Shown here: positions 57,321 through 64,000 of the stretch, piece by piece
How positions within the stretch are numbered: position 1 is the first letter of the stretch
Layout: the number at the start of each line of letters is the position of its first letter
The notes under the pieces: model-generated
What the model was told of the DNA's origin: nothing
The model's database searches: none
Seen by the model: the letters and a program-made list of their open reading frames with translations, nothing else
Translations under genes and position numbers: made by a program
NCBI RefSeq assembly: GCF_021442385.1
Contig: NZ_MUZA01000026.1
Coordinates: 1 to 64,000 of the forward strand
Reading direction: 5' to 3'
Source: Micromonospora sp. MH99
GTDB lineage: Bacteria; Actinomycetota; Actinomycetes; Mycobacteriales; Micromonosporaceae
Length of the DNA stretch: 64,000 nucleotides

Positions 57321-58226
57321 ATGGCAATAGACGCGCGCGCCGCGGACCGTTCCGGCAGCCGACCGCGACGGGACGTGAGCCGCCCGGGTACGGGCCGCCG
57401 CGGTCGGGCGGCCACGCCGGCCGGCGCTCCCGGCCCCGACGAACCGGTCGCACTCGCGGACCCGGTGACCATGCGGCTCGACGGCCGGGTGGCCCTGGTG
57501 ACCGGGGCCGGCAGCCCGGACGGCATCGGTTACGCCACCGCCCGGCGGCTCGCCGACCTGGGGGCGCGGGTGGCCATCGTCAGCACCACCCGGCGCATCC
57601 ACGAGCGGGCCGGTGAGCTGGGGGCGACCGGGTTCGTCGCGGACCTGACCGACGAGTCCGAGGTCGGCGCGCTGGCCGACGCGGTGGCCGAGCAGCTGGG
57701 TGACGTCGAGGTGCTGGTCAACAACGCCGGTCTGGCGAGCCGGGCCAGTCAGGGGGTGCTGCGTCCCGTCGCGCAGCTGACCTACGACGAGTGGCGCGGC
57801 GAGATCGACCGCAACCTGTCCACCGCGTTCCTGTGCAGTCGCGCGTTCATCGGCGGGATGGCCGAGCGGGGCTGGGGGCGGATCGTCAACCTGGCGGCCA
57901 CCGCCGGGCCGGTCAACGCCCTGCCCACCGAGGCCGCGTACGCCGCCGCGAAGGCCGGCGTCGTCGGGCTGACCCGTGCCCTGGCCATGGAGATGATCGC
58001 CGACGGGGTGACGGTGAACGCGGTCGCGCCGGGCACCATCTACACGGCGGCGTCCACGATGGCCGAGATCAAGCAGGGCCTGGGCACGCCGGTCGGTCGA
58101 CCGGGCACCCCGGACGAGGTCGCCGCGGCCATCAGCTTCCTCTGCTCGCCGGCCGCCTCGTACATCACCGGCCAGATGCTTGTGGTGGACGGCGGCAACA
58201 GTGTCCGGGAGGCGCGTTTCCGCTGA
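57321..58226 (+). CDS. FabG-like short-chain dehydrogenase/reductase
   Basis: A 301-residue SDR. The Rossmann motif is a slightly extended [10 protein letters not shown] (near 62-71), followed by NNAG, LAATAG with the catalytic Ser position occupied by Ala-Ala-Thr, and YAAAK. The 50-residue Arg-rich N-terminal extension is not normal for FabG; translation could instead begin at the GTG 57465 or ATG 57471, which would give the usual ~250 residues. The pathway context (CoA-ester lyase, acyl-CoA dehydrogenase) suggests a 3-hydroxyacyl-CoA or similar substrate. It stands between two DUF4190 genes that point the other way. Confidence 0.82.
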   Translation: MAIDARAADRSGSRPRRDVSRPGTGRRGRAATPAGAPGPDEPVALADPVTMRLDGRVALVTGAGSPDGIGYATARRLADLGARVAIVSTTRRIHERAGELGATGFVADLTDESEVGALADAVAEQLGDVEVLVNNAGLASRASQGVLRPVAQLTYDEWRGEIDRNLSTAFLCSRAFIGGMAERGWGRIVNLAATAGPVNALPTEAAYAAAKAGVVGLTRALAMEMIADGVTVNAVAPGTIYTAASTMAEIKQGLGTPVGRPGTPDEVAAAISFLCSPAASYITGQMLVVDGGNSVREARFR

Positions 58227-58239
58227 CCGGCCCGGCGGG

Positions 58240-58776
58240 TCAGTAGCCGCTGCTGTCGCCGGTGTTGCTGAAGATGACCAGCGCCAGCCAGCCGCAGCAG
58301 GCCAGCAGGGTCAGCGCGGTGAAGGCGTAGCCGAGGATCAGCCCCCAGGTGGCGAGCTGGTCGCCGTCCTCGCCGCTGGTACGGATCTGCCGCTTGGCCA
58401 CGTGGCCGAGGACGGCGCCCGCCGGCGGGAACACGAAGGCGAACACCAGCGACAGGATCGCCAGCACGTTGGTGCCCCGACCCGGGCCGGACGGCGGTGG
58501 GCCGTACTGGCCGTAGGGGCCCTGCGGCGGGTAGGGCGGCTGCTGCCCCCAGTGCGCTGGCTGGTGCGGCTTCTGCTGCTCGTACGGCGACGGCTCGTCG
58601 GCGGGGGGCCCGTACGGTGAACGTTCCGGCGACCCGAACGACGACTGGTCCGGCGGCGGCGGGTACGGCGACTGGCCGGCTGGCGGTGGCGCGTACGGCG
58701 ACTGGTCCCGGGGTGGCTCGTAGGGTGACGGCGGCGGCTCGTCCCCCGGGGGGCCCGACGGTGGTGGGTAGCTCAC
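58240..58776 (-). CDS. DUF4190-domain membrane protein, paralogue
   Basis: A 178-residue protein closely parallel to the one at 56679: an N-terminal ~95-residue Pro-rich tail with repeated SPYxPP units, then the DUF4190 core (LAILSLVFAFVFPPAGAVLGHVAKRQIRTSGEDGDQLATWGLILGYAFTAL) and a short tail ending SSGY. It is convergent with the SDR gene (13-bp gap). The function is unknown. Confidence 0.82.
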   Translation of the reverse strand: MSYPPPSGPPGDEPPPSPYEPPRDQSPYAPPPAGQSPYPPPPDQSSFGSPERSPYGPPADEPSPYEQQKPHQPAHWGQQPPYPPQGPYGQYGPPPSGPGRGTNVLAILSLVFAFVFPPAGAVLGHVAKRQIRTSGEDGDQLATWGLILGYAFTALTLLACCGWLALVIFSNTGDSSGY

Positions 58777-58898
58777 AGCTGTCCTCCTCCTGCCGGTGCC
58801 GGAAAAGTCCTTCTTGCCGGACGGTACCCGCAGCGGTGAACCTTTTCACAGCGGTTGTGTGGACTGGTCACCTTGGCCTTGCCGACCGGGAGGCCGAT

Positions 58899-58916
58899 AC
58901 TGACCGAGCGTTCAGT
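58899..58916. promoter_or_regulatory. Imperfect palindrome upstream of the acyl-CoA dehydrogenase gene
   Basis: ACTGACCGAGCGTTCAGT matches its own reverse complement at 14 of 18 positions and includes a GACCGAGCG core like TetR-family operators that control acyl-CoA metabolism. It lies 36 bp before the start codon. No regulator gene is adjacent. Confidence 0.45.
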
Positions 58917-58952
58917 TACCCATGAGTAGTGCGCTGATCCCCGGAGGCTGAG

Positions 58953-60149
58953 ATGGCCCGACTCGCCCAGACGCCCGGCCTGACCGATGTGCAGCGATCG
59001 ATCCTGGAGACCGTCCGGGAGTTCGCCGACAAGGAGATCATCCCGCACGCCCAGCGGCTGGAGCACGCCGACGAGTACCCCACCGACATCCTCGACGGGA
59101 TGCGCGAGATGGGGCTGTTCGGCCTCACCATCGACGAGGAGTACGGCGGGCTCGGCGAGTCGCTGCTCACCTACGCCCTCGTGGTGGAGCAACTGTCCCG
59201 GGGCTGGATGTCGATCTCCGGCATCGTCAACACCCACTTCATCGTGGCGTACCTGATCTCCCAGCACGGCTCCGCCGAGCAGAAGGCCCGCCTCCTGCCG
59301 AAGATGGCCATCGGCGAGGTGCGCGGCGCGTTCTCGATGTCCGAGCCGGAGACCGGCTCCGACGTCTCGGCGATCAAGTCCCGGGCCGTCCGCGACGGCG
59401 ACAGCTACGTGCTCAACGGGCAGAAGATGTGGCTGACCAACGGCGCGTACTCCTCGGTGGTGGCCACCCTGGTCAAGACCGACACCGGCGCCGAGTCGGT
59501 GTACGGCAACATGAGCACCTTCCTGCTGGAGAAGGAGCCGGGCTTCGGCGAGACCGCCCCCGGCCTCACCATCCCCGGCAAGATCGAAAAAATGGGTTAC
59601 AAGGGCGTCGAGACCACCGAGATGGTGCTCGACGGGGTGACCGTGCCCGACTCGGCCATCCTCGGCGGCGCCGACAAGGTGGGCCGCGGCTTCTACCAGA
59701 TGATGGACGGCATCGAGGTGGGCCGCGTCAACGTGGCCGCCCGCGCCTGCGGCATCTCCATCCGCGCCTTCGAGCTTGCCGTCGCGTACGCCCAGCAGCG
59801 CAAGACCTTCGGCCAGCCGCTCGCCCGGCACCAGGCGATCGCGTTCAAGCTCGCCGAGATGGGCACGAAGATCGAGGCCGCGCACGCCCTCATGGTCAAC
59901 GCCGCCCGCCTCAAGGACGCCGGCCAGCGCAACGACGTCGAGGCCGGGATGGCCAAGCTGCTCGCGTCGGAGTACTGCGCGGAGGTCGTGCAGGAGGCGT
60001 TCCGCATCCACGGCGGCTACGGCTACTCCAAGGAGTACGAGATCGAGCGGCTGATGCGCGAGGCCCCGTTCCTGCTCATCGGCGAGGGCACCTCGGAGAT
60101 CCAGAAGACAATCATCTCCCGCGGCCTGCTCAAGGAGTACAAGCTCTGA
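58953..60149 (+). CDS. Acyl-CoA dehydrogenase, (2S)-methylsuccinyl-CoA dehydrogenase candidate
   Basis: A 398-residue FAD enzyme. The signatures are FSMSEPETGSDVSAI (FAD/substrate loop), RKTFGQPLARHQAIAFKLAEM, the HGGYGYSKEYEIERLMRE block and catalytic Glu at about 378 in GEGTSE. It is the usual length for a homotetrameric acyl-CoA dehydrogenase. The nearby CoA-ester lyase makes a role in the ethylmalonyl-CoA pathway (methylsuccinyl-CoA to mesaconyl-CoA) plausible, but branched-chain or other short acyl-CoA use cannot be excluded. GGAGG lies 8 nt before the ATG. Confidence 0.88.
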   Translation: MARLAQTPGLTDVQRSILETVREFADKEIIPHAQRLEHADEYPTDILDGMREMGLFGLTIDEEYGGLGESLLTYALVVEQLSRGWMSISGIVNTHFIVAYLISQHGSAEQKARLLPKMAIGEVRGAFSMSEPETGSDVSAIKSRAVRDGDSYVLNGQKMWLTNGAYSSVVATLVKTDTGAESVYGNMSTFLLEKEPGFGETAPGLTIPGKIEKMGYKGVETTEMVLDGVTVPDSAILGGADKVGRGFYQMMDGIEVGRVNVAARACGISIRAFELAVAYAQQRKTFGQPLARHQAIAFKLAEMGTKIEAAHALMVNAARLKDAGQRNDVEAGMAKLLASEYCAEVVQEAFRIHGGYGYSKEYEIERLMREAPFLLIGEGTSEIQKTIISRGLLKEYKL

Positions 60150-60209
60150 GCTGCCCCTGGTCCGGCTCGACGGCCAGCTCCATGATCGACCCTGGGTGGG
60201 GAAGAGGGG

Positions 60210-60617
60210 TCAGGGGAGGCGGGTCAGGCCGGCGGCGGCGCGCTCGACGATGAGGCAGCGGTCCTCGACGTAGTCCATCCCGGCCTCCTCGGCGATCCGT
60301 CGCGCCTCGGCCGAGACGATGCCCAGTTGCAGCCAGACGGCCGGAGCGCCGATCGCCGCCGCGTCCCGGACCACCTGCACGGCGTCGGCCGCCGGCCGGA
60401 ACACGTCCACCAGATCCACCGGGTGCGGAATGTCGGCGAGCGTCGGGTACGCCCGCTCGCCGAAGAGCTCGTCGACGGTCGGGTTGACCGGGATGATCCG
60501 CCAGCCGTACCGCTGCATCTGCAACGGCACGCCGTGCGCGGCCTTGCGCGGGTCGCGTGACGCGCCCACGACGGCGATGACTGCGGAGTCGGCGAGGATC
60601 TGCTGAGCGGTACGCAC
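60210..60617 (-). CDS. CoA-binding (YccU-type) protein
   Basis: A 135-residue Rossmann protein of the CoA_binding_2 family: AVIAVVGASRDPRKAAHGVPLQMQRYGWRIIPVNP and the LVDVFRPA/WLQLGIVS strands. Such stand-alone domains resemble the CoA-binding part of succinyl-CoA synthetase; their role is unknown. It lies downstream of (convergent with) the acyl-CoA dehydrogenase gene. Confidence 0.88.
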   Translation of the reverse strand: MRTAQQILADSAVIAVVGASRDPRKAAHGVPLQMQRYGWRIIPVNPTVDELFGERAYPTLADIPHPVDLVDVFRPAADAVQVVRDAAAIGAPAVWLQLGIVSAEARRIAEEAGMDYVEDRCLIVERAAAGLTRLP

Positions 60618-60643
60618 CCGCCGACTGTAACGCCGCCTGCCGG

Positions 60644-61690
60644 CTAGAGCAGGGTCAGCTGCTCGGCGGCCGGCGGTGGGGGCGGCTCGGGCAGCCGACG
60701 GTTGTCACCCAGCTCGCCCCGGTGCAGCCCGTGGCGGCGGGCCGCGATCCGCACCCGGGCGGTCAGCTCCCGCTGGTACGCCTGCGGGGCGTACGCGCCG
60801 GCCCGGTAGAGCTCGCGGTAGCGGGGCGCGAGGTGCGGATGCTCCCGAGCGAGCCACTGCGCGTACCACTCCCGGGCACCTGGGCGCAGGTGCAGCGCCA
60901 GTGGGGTCACGCTTGTCGCCCCGGCCGCCGCGATCGCCGACACGGTGGCGTCGATCGACTCGTCGCCGTCGCTGAGCCCGGGCAGGATCGGCGCCATCAG
61001 CACCCCGACCTCGAAGCCGGCGTCGGTGAGCCGGCGGACGGCGTCCAGGCGGCGGCTCGGATGCGGCGTGCCCGGCTCGACGCCACGCCAGAGCTGCTCG
61101 TCGACGAAGCCCACCGAGTAGGAGATGCCGACCCGGGTCACCTCGGCGGCCTGGCGCAGCAGCGGCAGGTCCCGCAGGATCAGCGTGCCCTTGGTCAGGA
61201 TCGAGAACGGGTTGGCGAAGTCGCGCAGGGCCGCGATGATCTGCGGCATCAGCCGGTAACGCCCCTCGGCCCGCTGGTAACAGTCCACGTTGGTGCCCAT
61301 CGCCACGTGCGCGCCCCGCCACTTCGGCGCGGCCAGCTCACGCCGTACCAGCTCACCGGCGTTGACCTTGACGATCACCTGCCGGTCGAAGTCCGCCCCG
61401 GCATCGAGGTCGAGGTAGGTGTGAGTGTTTCTCGCGAAACAGTAGACACAAGCATGACTGCATCCACGGTACGGGTTGATGGTCCACTCGAAGGGCACGC
61501 GGGACTGGCCGGGCACCCGGTTAAGGATGGACTTGGCCTGCACCTCGTGAAAGGTCATCCCGGCGAACTCGGGGGTGTCGAAGGTGCGCACGACGGCGCC
61601 GGGCAGCGCCAGCGGCAGGGGTGGCGTCGCTGGCGCTGCCCGCTCGGGGTCTCCCTCAGCCGGGGGAGCGGTGAGGTTGTCCCAGCGCAT
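60644..61690 (-). CDS. Rv2578c-type radical SAM protein
   Basis: A 348-residue radical SAM enzyme. Its [4Fe-4S] ligands are the CxxxCxxC of CSHACVYC (Cys77, Cys81, Cys84), followed by THTYLDLD, the NVDCYQRAEGRYRLMPQII block and ILTKGTLILRDLPLL. This is the family of M. tuberculosis Rv2578c, related to spore photoproduct lyase-like SPL domains but without known function. I start it at ATG 61690. It precedes the CoA-binding gene by 26 bp in the same direction, so the two may be co-transcribed. Confidence 0.87.
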   Translation of the reverse strand: MRWDNLTAPPAEGDPERAAPATPPLPLALPGAVVRTFDTPEFAGMTFHEVQAKSILNRVPGQSRVPFEWTINPYRGCSHACVYCFARNTHTYLDLDAGADFDRQVIVKVNAGELVRRELAAPKWRGAHVAMGTNVDCYQRAEGRYRLMPQIIAALRDFANPFSILTKGTLILRDLPLLRQAAEVTRVGISYSVGFVDEQLWRGVEPGTPHPSRRLDAVRRLTDAGFEVGVLMAPILPGLSDGDESIDATVSAIAAAGATSVTPLALHLRPGAREWYAQWLAREHPHLAPRYRELYRAGAYAPQAYQRELTARVRIAARRHGLHRGELGDNRRLPEPPPPPAAEQLTLL

Positions 61691-61782
61691 GGCCACTATT
61701 CGAACACGTGTACGAGGTGCGCGCAAGTGACCCGCCGGACACCGGAGCCCACCCGGCGGTCGCGCGGGGGAGGATGGACACC

Positions 61783-62202
61783 ATGGAGAGGTCGACCTTC
61801 GTCTACGACGGGGACTGCGCGTTCTGCACGACGTGCGCGGAGTTCATCGAGCGCCGCATCCCCACCGCCGCCCGGGTGGTGCCCTGGCAGTTCGCCGATC
61901 TGGACGCGCTCGGCCTCACGGTCGCCCAGTGCGAGGAGGCTGTGCAGTGGGTCGGCGCGGACGGCTCCCGCGCCGCCGGGCCGGACGCCATCGCGAAGTT
62001 GCTCGCCGCGAGCGGTCCGCTCTGGCGGGTCGCCGGAGCGGGGCTGCGGTTTCCGCCGGCCCGCGCCGTCGCCTGGCCCGCGTACCGCTGGGTGGCGCGC
62101 AACCGGCACCGGCTCCCGGGTGGCACGGCGGCGTGCTCGCTGCCCCAGGAGGCCCGGGAGCGGCTCTACGGGCCGACCGGCCGCCCGAGCGCCGGGGCCT
62201 GA
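61783..62202 (+). CDS. DCC1-like (DUF393) thiol-disulfide oxidoreductase
   Basis: A 139-residue protein beginning with the family motif TFVYDGDCAFCTTC, which contains the thioredoxin-like CxxC (Cys12, Cys15), then the WQFADLDALGLT and WVGADGSRAAGPDAIAKLL helices. DCC proteins are membrane-associated redox partners often encoded or fused with HTTM/gamma-carboxylase-like proteins. The start ATG 61783 sits 10 nt after a GGGGGAGG; ATG 61774 is too close. It overlaps the convergent HTTM gene by 37 bp. Confidence 0.87.
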   Translation: MERSTFVYDGDCAFCTTCAEFIERRIPTAARVVPWQFADLDALGLTVAQCEEAVQWVGADGSRAAGPDAIAKLLAASGPLWRVAGAGLRFPPARAVAWPAYRWVARNRHRLPGGTAACSLPQEARERLYGPTGRPSAGA

Positions 62203-63131
62203 TCCCCGGGCGGCACCGGCTCCGCACCGGCTCCCACCGGAGCCGGGTCGGGAGCCGTCGGCTCGGTCTCGACGCGCGCCGGGGTGTCCGTCGCCGACCC
62301 GCGAGTTCCGCGGCCGGCCAGCCGGCGGGCCCAGACCAGCGGGCGGACCCGCTCCAGCGGCAGGAAGCTCGTCATCGCGGCGAGGTGCGGCGCGAACGAG
62401 ATCGTGATGGTCGCGATGGTCACCACGTGGAACGAGTAGAAGAAGCCGACCATGGCCAGGCGCCAGCGGGCCGGCAGCAGGAACACCACGGGGCTGAACA
62501 GTTCGAACGCCACGATGCCGAACTGGGCGACGATCAGCAGGTACGGCACCTGGGCGACGAGGTCCGCCAGGTCGGTGCCGCGTCGGATGATGGCTCGCGC
62601 CAGCACCGAGCCGGTCAGCCAGTCCAGGCCGCCGAAGCGCAGCTTGGCCCAGGCCGCCAGGAAGTACGTGCAGATCACCGCGATCTGGGTGACCCGCAGC
62701 GCCCAGCCGCCGGCCTCGGTGCGGGTGGTGTCGCCGTGGCGGGCCCGGCCGGCGGTGGGCAGCACGGCCAGTGCGACGAGGAGCCCGAACCGGTCGTGGT
62801 CGACCTTTCCGTAGCTCATCGCGATGATCATCCACTCGAGGTAGAGCGCGCAGACCGACCAGCCGAGCAGCCGGGGCGCCCGGCCGGTCGCGGCGAGCAG
62901 TGCGAGCAGCAGCAGCGCCCAGAAGATCACGGCCACCAGCGTCGGCGTCGGCGTCGGCAGGGGGAGCAGCCGGCCGATCAGCAGTGGTTGGTACAGCTCG
63001 CCGGGCACGCTGGCCCGGGTGCGTACCCACGGGGTGAAGACCACCAGGTCGGCGGCGACGAACAGGTAGATCAGGGTGCGGAAGGCGGCGATCCGGCCGC
63101 GCGGCACCGCCTCGGTCAGCCAGCCGCTCAT
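62166..63131 (-). CDS. HTTM-domain (vitamin K gamma-carboxylase-like) membrane protein
   Basis: A 321-residue protein with eight or more helices and the HTTM-type pattern: RTLIYLFVAADL at the N-terminus, LLGWSVCALYLEWMIIAMSYGKVDHDRFGLL, the TYFLAAWAKLRFGGLDWLTGSVL block and FFYSFHVVTIATI. HTTM proteins are related to the membrane part of gamma-glutamyl carboxylase; bacterial substrates are unknown. A ~45-residue Pro/Thr tail ends the protein. It overlaps the upstream small membrane protein gene by 4 bp (ATGA) and the convergent DCC gene by 37 bp. Confidence 0.85.
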   Translation of the reverse strand: MSGWLTEAVPRGRIAAFRTLIYLFVAADLVVFTPWVRTRASVPGELYQPLLIGRLLPLPTPTPTLVAVIFWALLLLALLAATGRAPRLLGWSVCALYLEWMIIAMSYGKVDHDRFGLLVALAVLPTAGRARHGDTTRTEAGGWALRVTQIAVICTYFLAAWAKLRFGGLDWLTGSVLARAIIRRGTDLADLVAQVPYLLIVAQFGIVAFELFSPVVFLLPARWRLAMVGFFYSFHVVTIATITISFAPHLAAMTSFLPLERVRPLVWARRLAGRGTRGSATDTPARVETEPTAPDPAPVGAGAEPVPPGDQAPALGRPVGP

Positions 63132-63568
63132 CGGGCGACCTGCCAGCGGACCACTGTCTCGTCGGTGTGCTGCCCGGTGGGCCGGCCGGCCCGGATGCCG
63201 TGCCAGCGGATGACGATGCGGACCTCGACCAGCGCCGGGGCGGCCGGGTGGCGTTCGGCGTACGCGTCGGCCACCTCGGCGAGCAGCGTCGGGTCGGCGG
63301 CGTACCGGTCCTGCTGGCCCTCGATCTCGGCGCGGCGGATGCCCGTGGCGCCCTGGTCGAGGTCGACCACGGCGCCGGTGCTGTTCACGCCCTCGACCCG
63401 GGTGTCCGGGGCGGGGGCGTTCGGCGGGTTGGAGGTGGCGTACATCCGGAACGGGCCGAACGGAAAGTCGTCGTCGCTGCCCCAGAAGGTGCCGAGCAGC
63501 AGCAGGACGAGGCCGAGAGCGGTCGCGCCCAGCCGGGTCGCGCGCCCGCGGGTGGTGAGGGTCTCCAT
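63128..63568 (-). CDS. Small membrane-anchored protein co-encoded with HTTM
   Basis: A 146-residue protein with a single N-terminal transmembrane helix (about 12-30) and an external beta-rich domain (PFGPFRMYATSNPPNAPAPDTRVEGVNSTGAVV, then VEVRIVIRWHGIRAG). I do not recognise a named family; similar short proteins are found next to HTTM genes in actinobacteria. It is translationally coupled to the HTTM gene, so it is probably a subunit or substrate of the same membrane complex. Confidence 0.7.
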   Translation of the reverse strand: METLTTRGRATRLGATALGLVLLLLGTFWGSDDDFPFGPFRMYATSNPPNAPAPDTRVEGVNSTGAVVDLDQGATGIRRAEIEGQQDRYAADPTLLAEVADAYAERHPAAPALVEVRIVIRWHGIRAGRPTGQHTDETVVRWQVAR

Positions 63569-63671
63569 CGGGTCGTGACGATACGGGATGTACCGGCCGT
63601 GTCGGGTCCCTCCGACGGTCAGTTCCGCCTGCCCAGGTCGGTGATCATGAGGGTGTGCCCGGTTACGGCGA

Positions 63672-63700
63672 AGGGCCGGACCCGAATCGGGCCCGGCCCT
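63672..63700 (-). terminator. Hairpin terminator after thioredoxin
   Basis: The arms 63672-63683 and 63689-63700 pair at 11 of 12 positions with a 5-nt loop, 22 nt beyond the thioredoxin stop on the minus strand. Confidence 0.7.
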
Positions 63701-63722
63701 CGCGCGCCGTCGCGGGGACGGC

Positions 63723-64000
63723 TCAGTGGTTGTGCTCGGCCAGCTGCTTGCGGACGTCGTCCATGTCCAGTGCCTCGACCTGCTCGATCAGGTTCTCCAG
63801 CGCGGACTCGGGAAGCGCGCCCGGCTGGGCGAAGACGATGACGCCGTCACGGATCGCCATGATCGTCGGGATCGACCGGATGTCGAACTTCGCCCCCAGC
63901 TCCTGCTGGGCCTCGGTGTCGACCTTGCCGAAGACGATGTTCTGGTGCTTCTCCGAGGAGCGCTCGTAGACCGGGGCGAACCGCTTGCACGGACCACACC
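63723..64000 (-). CDS. Thioredoxin, 5' end beyond window
   Basis: The last ~92 residues of a thioredoxin. The visible part begins at the window edge with (W)CGPCKRFAPVYE, the classical WCGPC active site, and continues through FGKVDTEAQQELGAKF, the cis-Pro segment SIPTIMAIRDG and an acidic C-terminal tail. The stop is at 63723. The N-terminal strand and start codon lie past 64000. A general disulfide reductase is expected; proximity to the DCC/HTTM cluster may be coincidental, since a terminator separates them. Confidence 0.93.
   Translation of the reverse strand, partial: CGPCKRFAPVYERSSEKHQNIVFGKVDTEAQQELGAKFDIRSIPTIMAIRDGVIVFAQPGALPESALENLIEQVEALDMDDVRKQLAEHNH

Overview
The window is very GC-rich (about 72%) with strong G/C bias at third codon positions, frequent GTG starts, leaderless genes and actinobacterial families (WXG100-type secretion substrates, DUF3117, CGNR regulator, KorAB, TatB/HtrA/Mrp block). 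Together with the plant-polymer hydrolases this points to a Micromonosporaceae chromosome, most likely Micromonospora or a close relative. The genus is an inference from family content; no rRNA is present. It reads as core chromosome with small accessory patches. There is no integrase, transposase, phage gene or CRISPR array, and only one RNA gene, a tRNA-Arg(CCU).

Layout. 0-1.7 kb: the 3' part of a type VII secretion substrate cassette (YbaB-like protein, small EspC-like protein, large WXG protein running off the left edge). 2-6.2 kb: two secreted polymer-degrading enzymes, a GH59 galactosylceramidase-like glycosidase and a CE1 esterase, both ending in ricin-type carbohydrate-binding domains. 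6.8-10.3 kb: STAS antagonist, SpoIIE-type phosphatase, SigE-family sigma factor with a membrane partner. 10.5-12 kb: a GH6 cellulase with CBM2 behind a CebR-type operator. 12-28.4 kb: transporters and regulators, an Lnt-like acyltransferase, the tRNA, divergent regulator/target pairs (HxlR/quinone oxidoreductase, MarR/azoreductase), a CPBP protease-two-component operon, a stand-alone ClpP with a ClgR-like regulator and an RCK potassium channel. 28.4-31.3 kb: korBA, a 2-oxoacid:ferredoxin oxidoreductase.

33-50 kb follows the order of the M. tuberculosis Rv1207-Rv1232c neighbourhood: folP2-like, DivIVA-domain protein, tagA, DUF3117, O-methyltransferase, htrA, tatB, mrp, DUF1003, MgtE-like. It carries insertions (SRPBCC, sterol desaturase, DUF1501/DUF1800 pair, PaaG-like/PaaX, pepA) and lacks gpgS, glgAC and sigE-rseA. 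An orphan nuoA lies just ahead of it. 50-54 kb holds PhzF, HAD, DMT and P-loop genes and a 43-bp palindrome. 55.6-60.2 kb looks like part of an ethylmalonyl-CoA pathway locus (CoA-ester lyase, SDR, acyl-CoA dehydrogenase) interleaved with two paralogous DUF4190 membrane proteins. 60.2-64 kb has a CoA-binding protein, an Rv2578c-type radical SAM protein, an HTTM/DCC/small-membrane-protein cluster and a thioredoxin cut by the right edge.

No single locus is clearly a new defence or biosynthetic system. The best leads are the type VII cassette at the left edge, the 43-bp palindrome at 54.3 kb, the 41-bp hairpin in front of the GNAT gene, the HTTM/DCC cluster, the leaderless TTA-containing orphan nuoA, and the O-methyltransferase whose only well-placed start is ATC.
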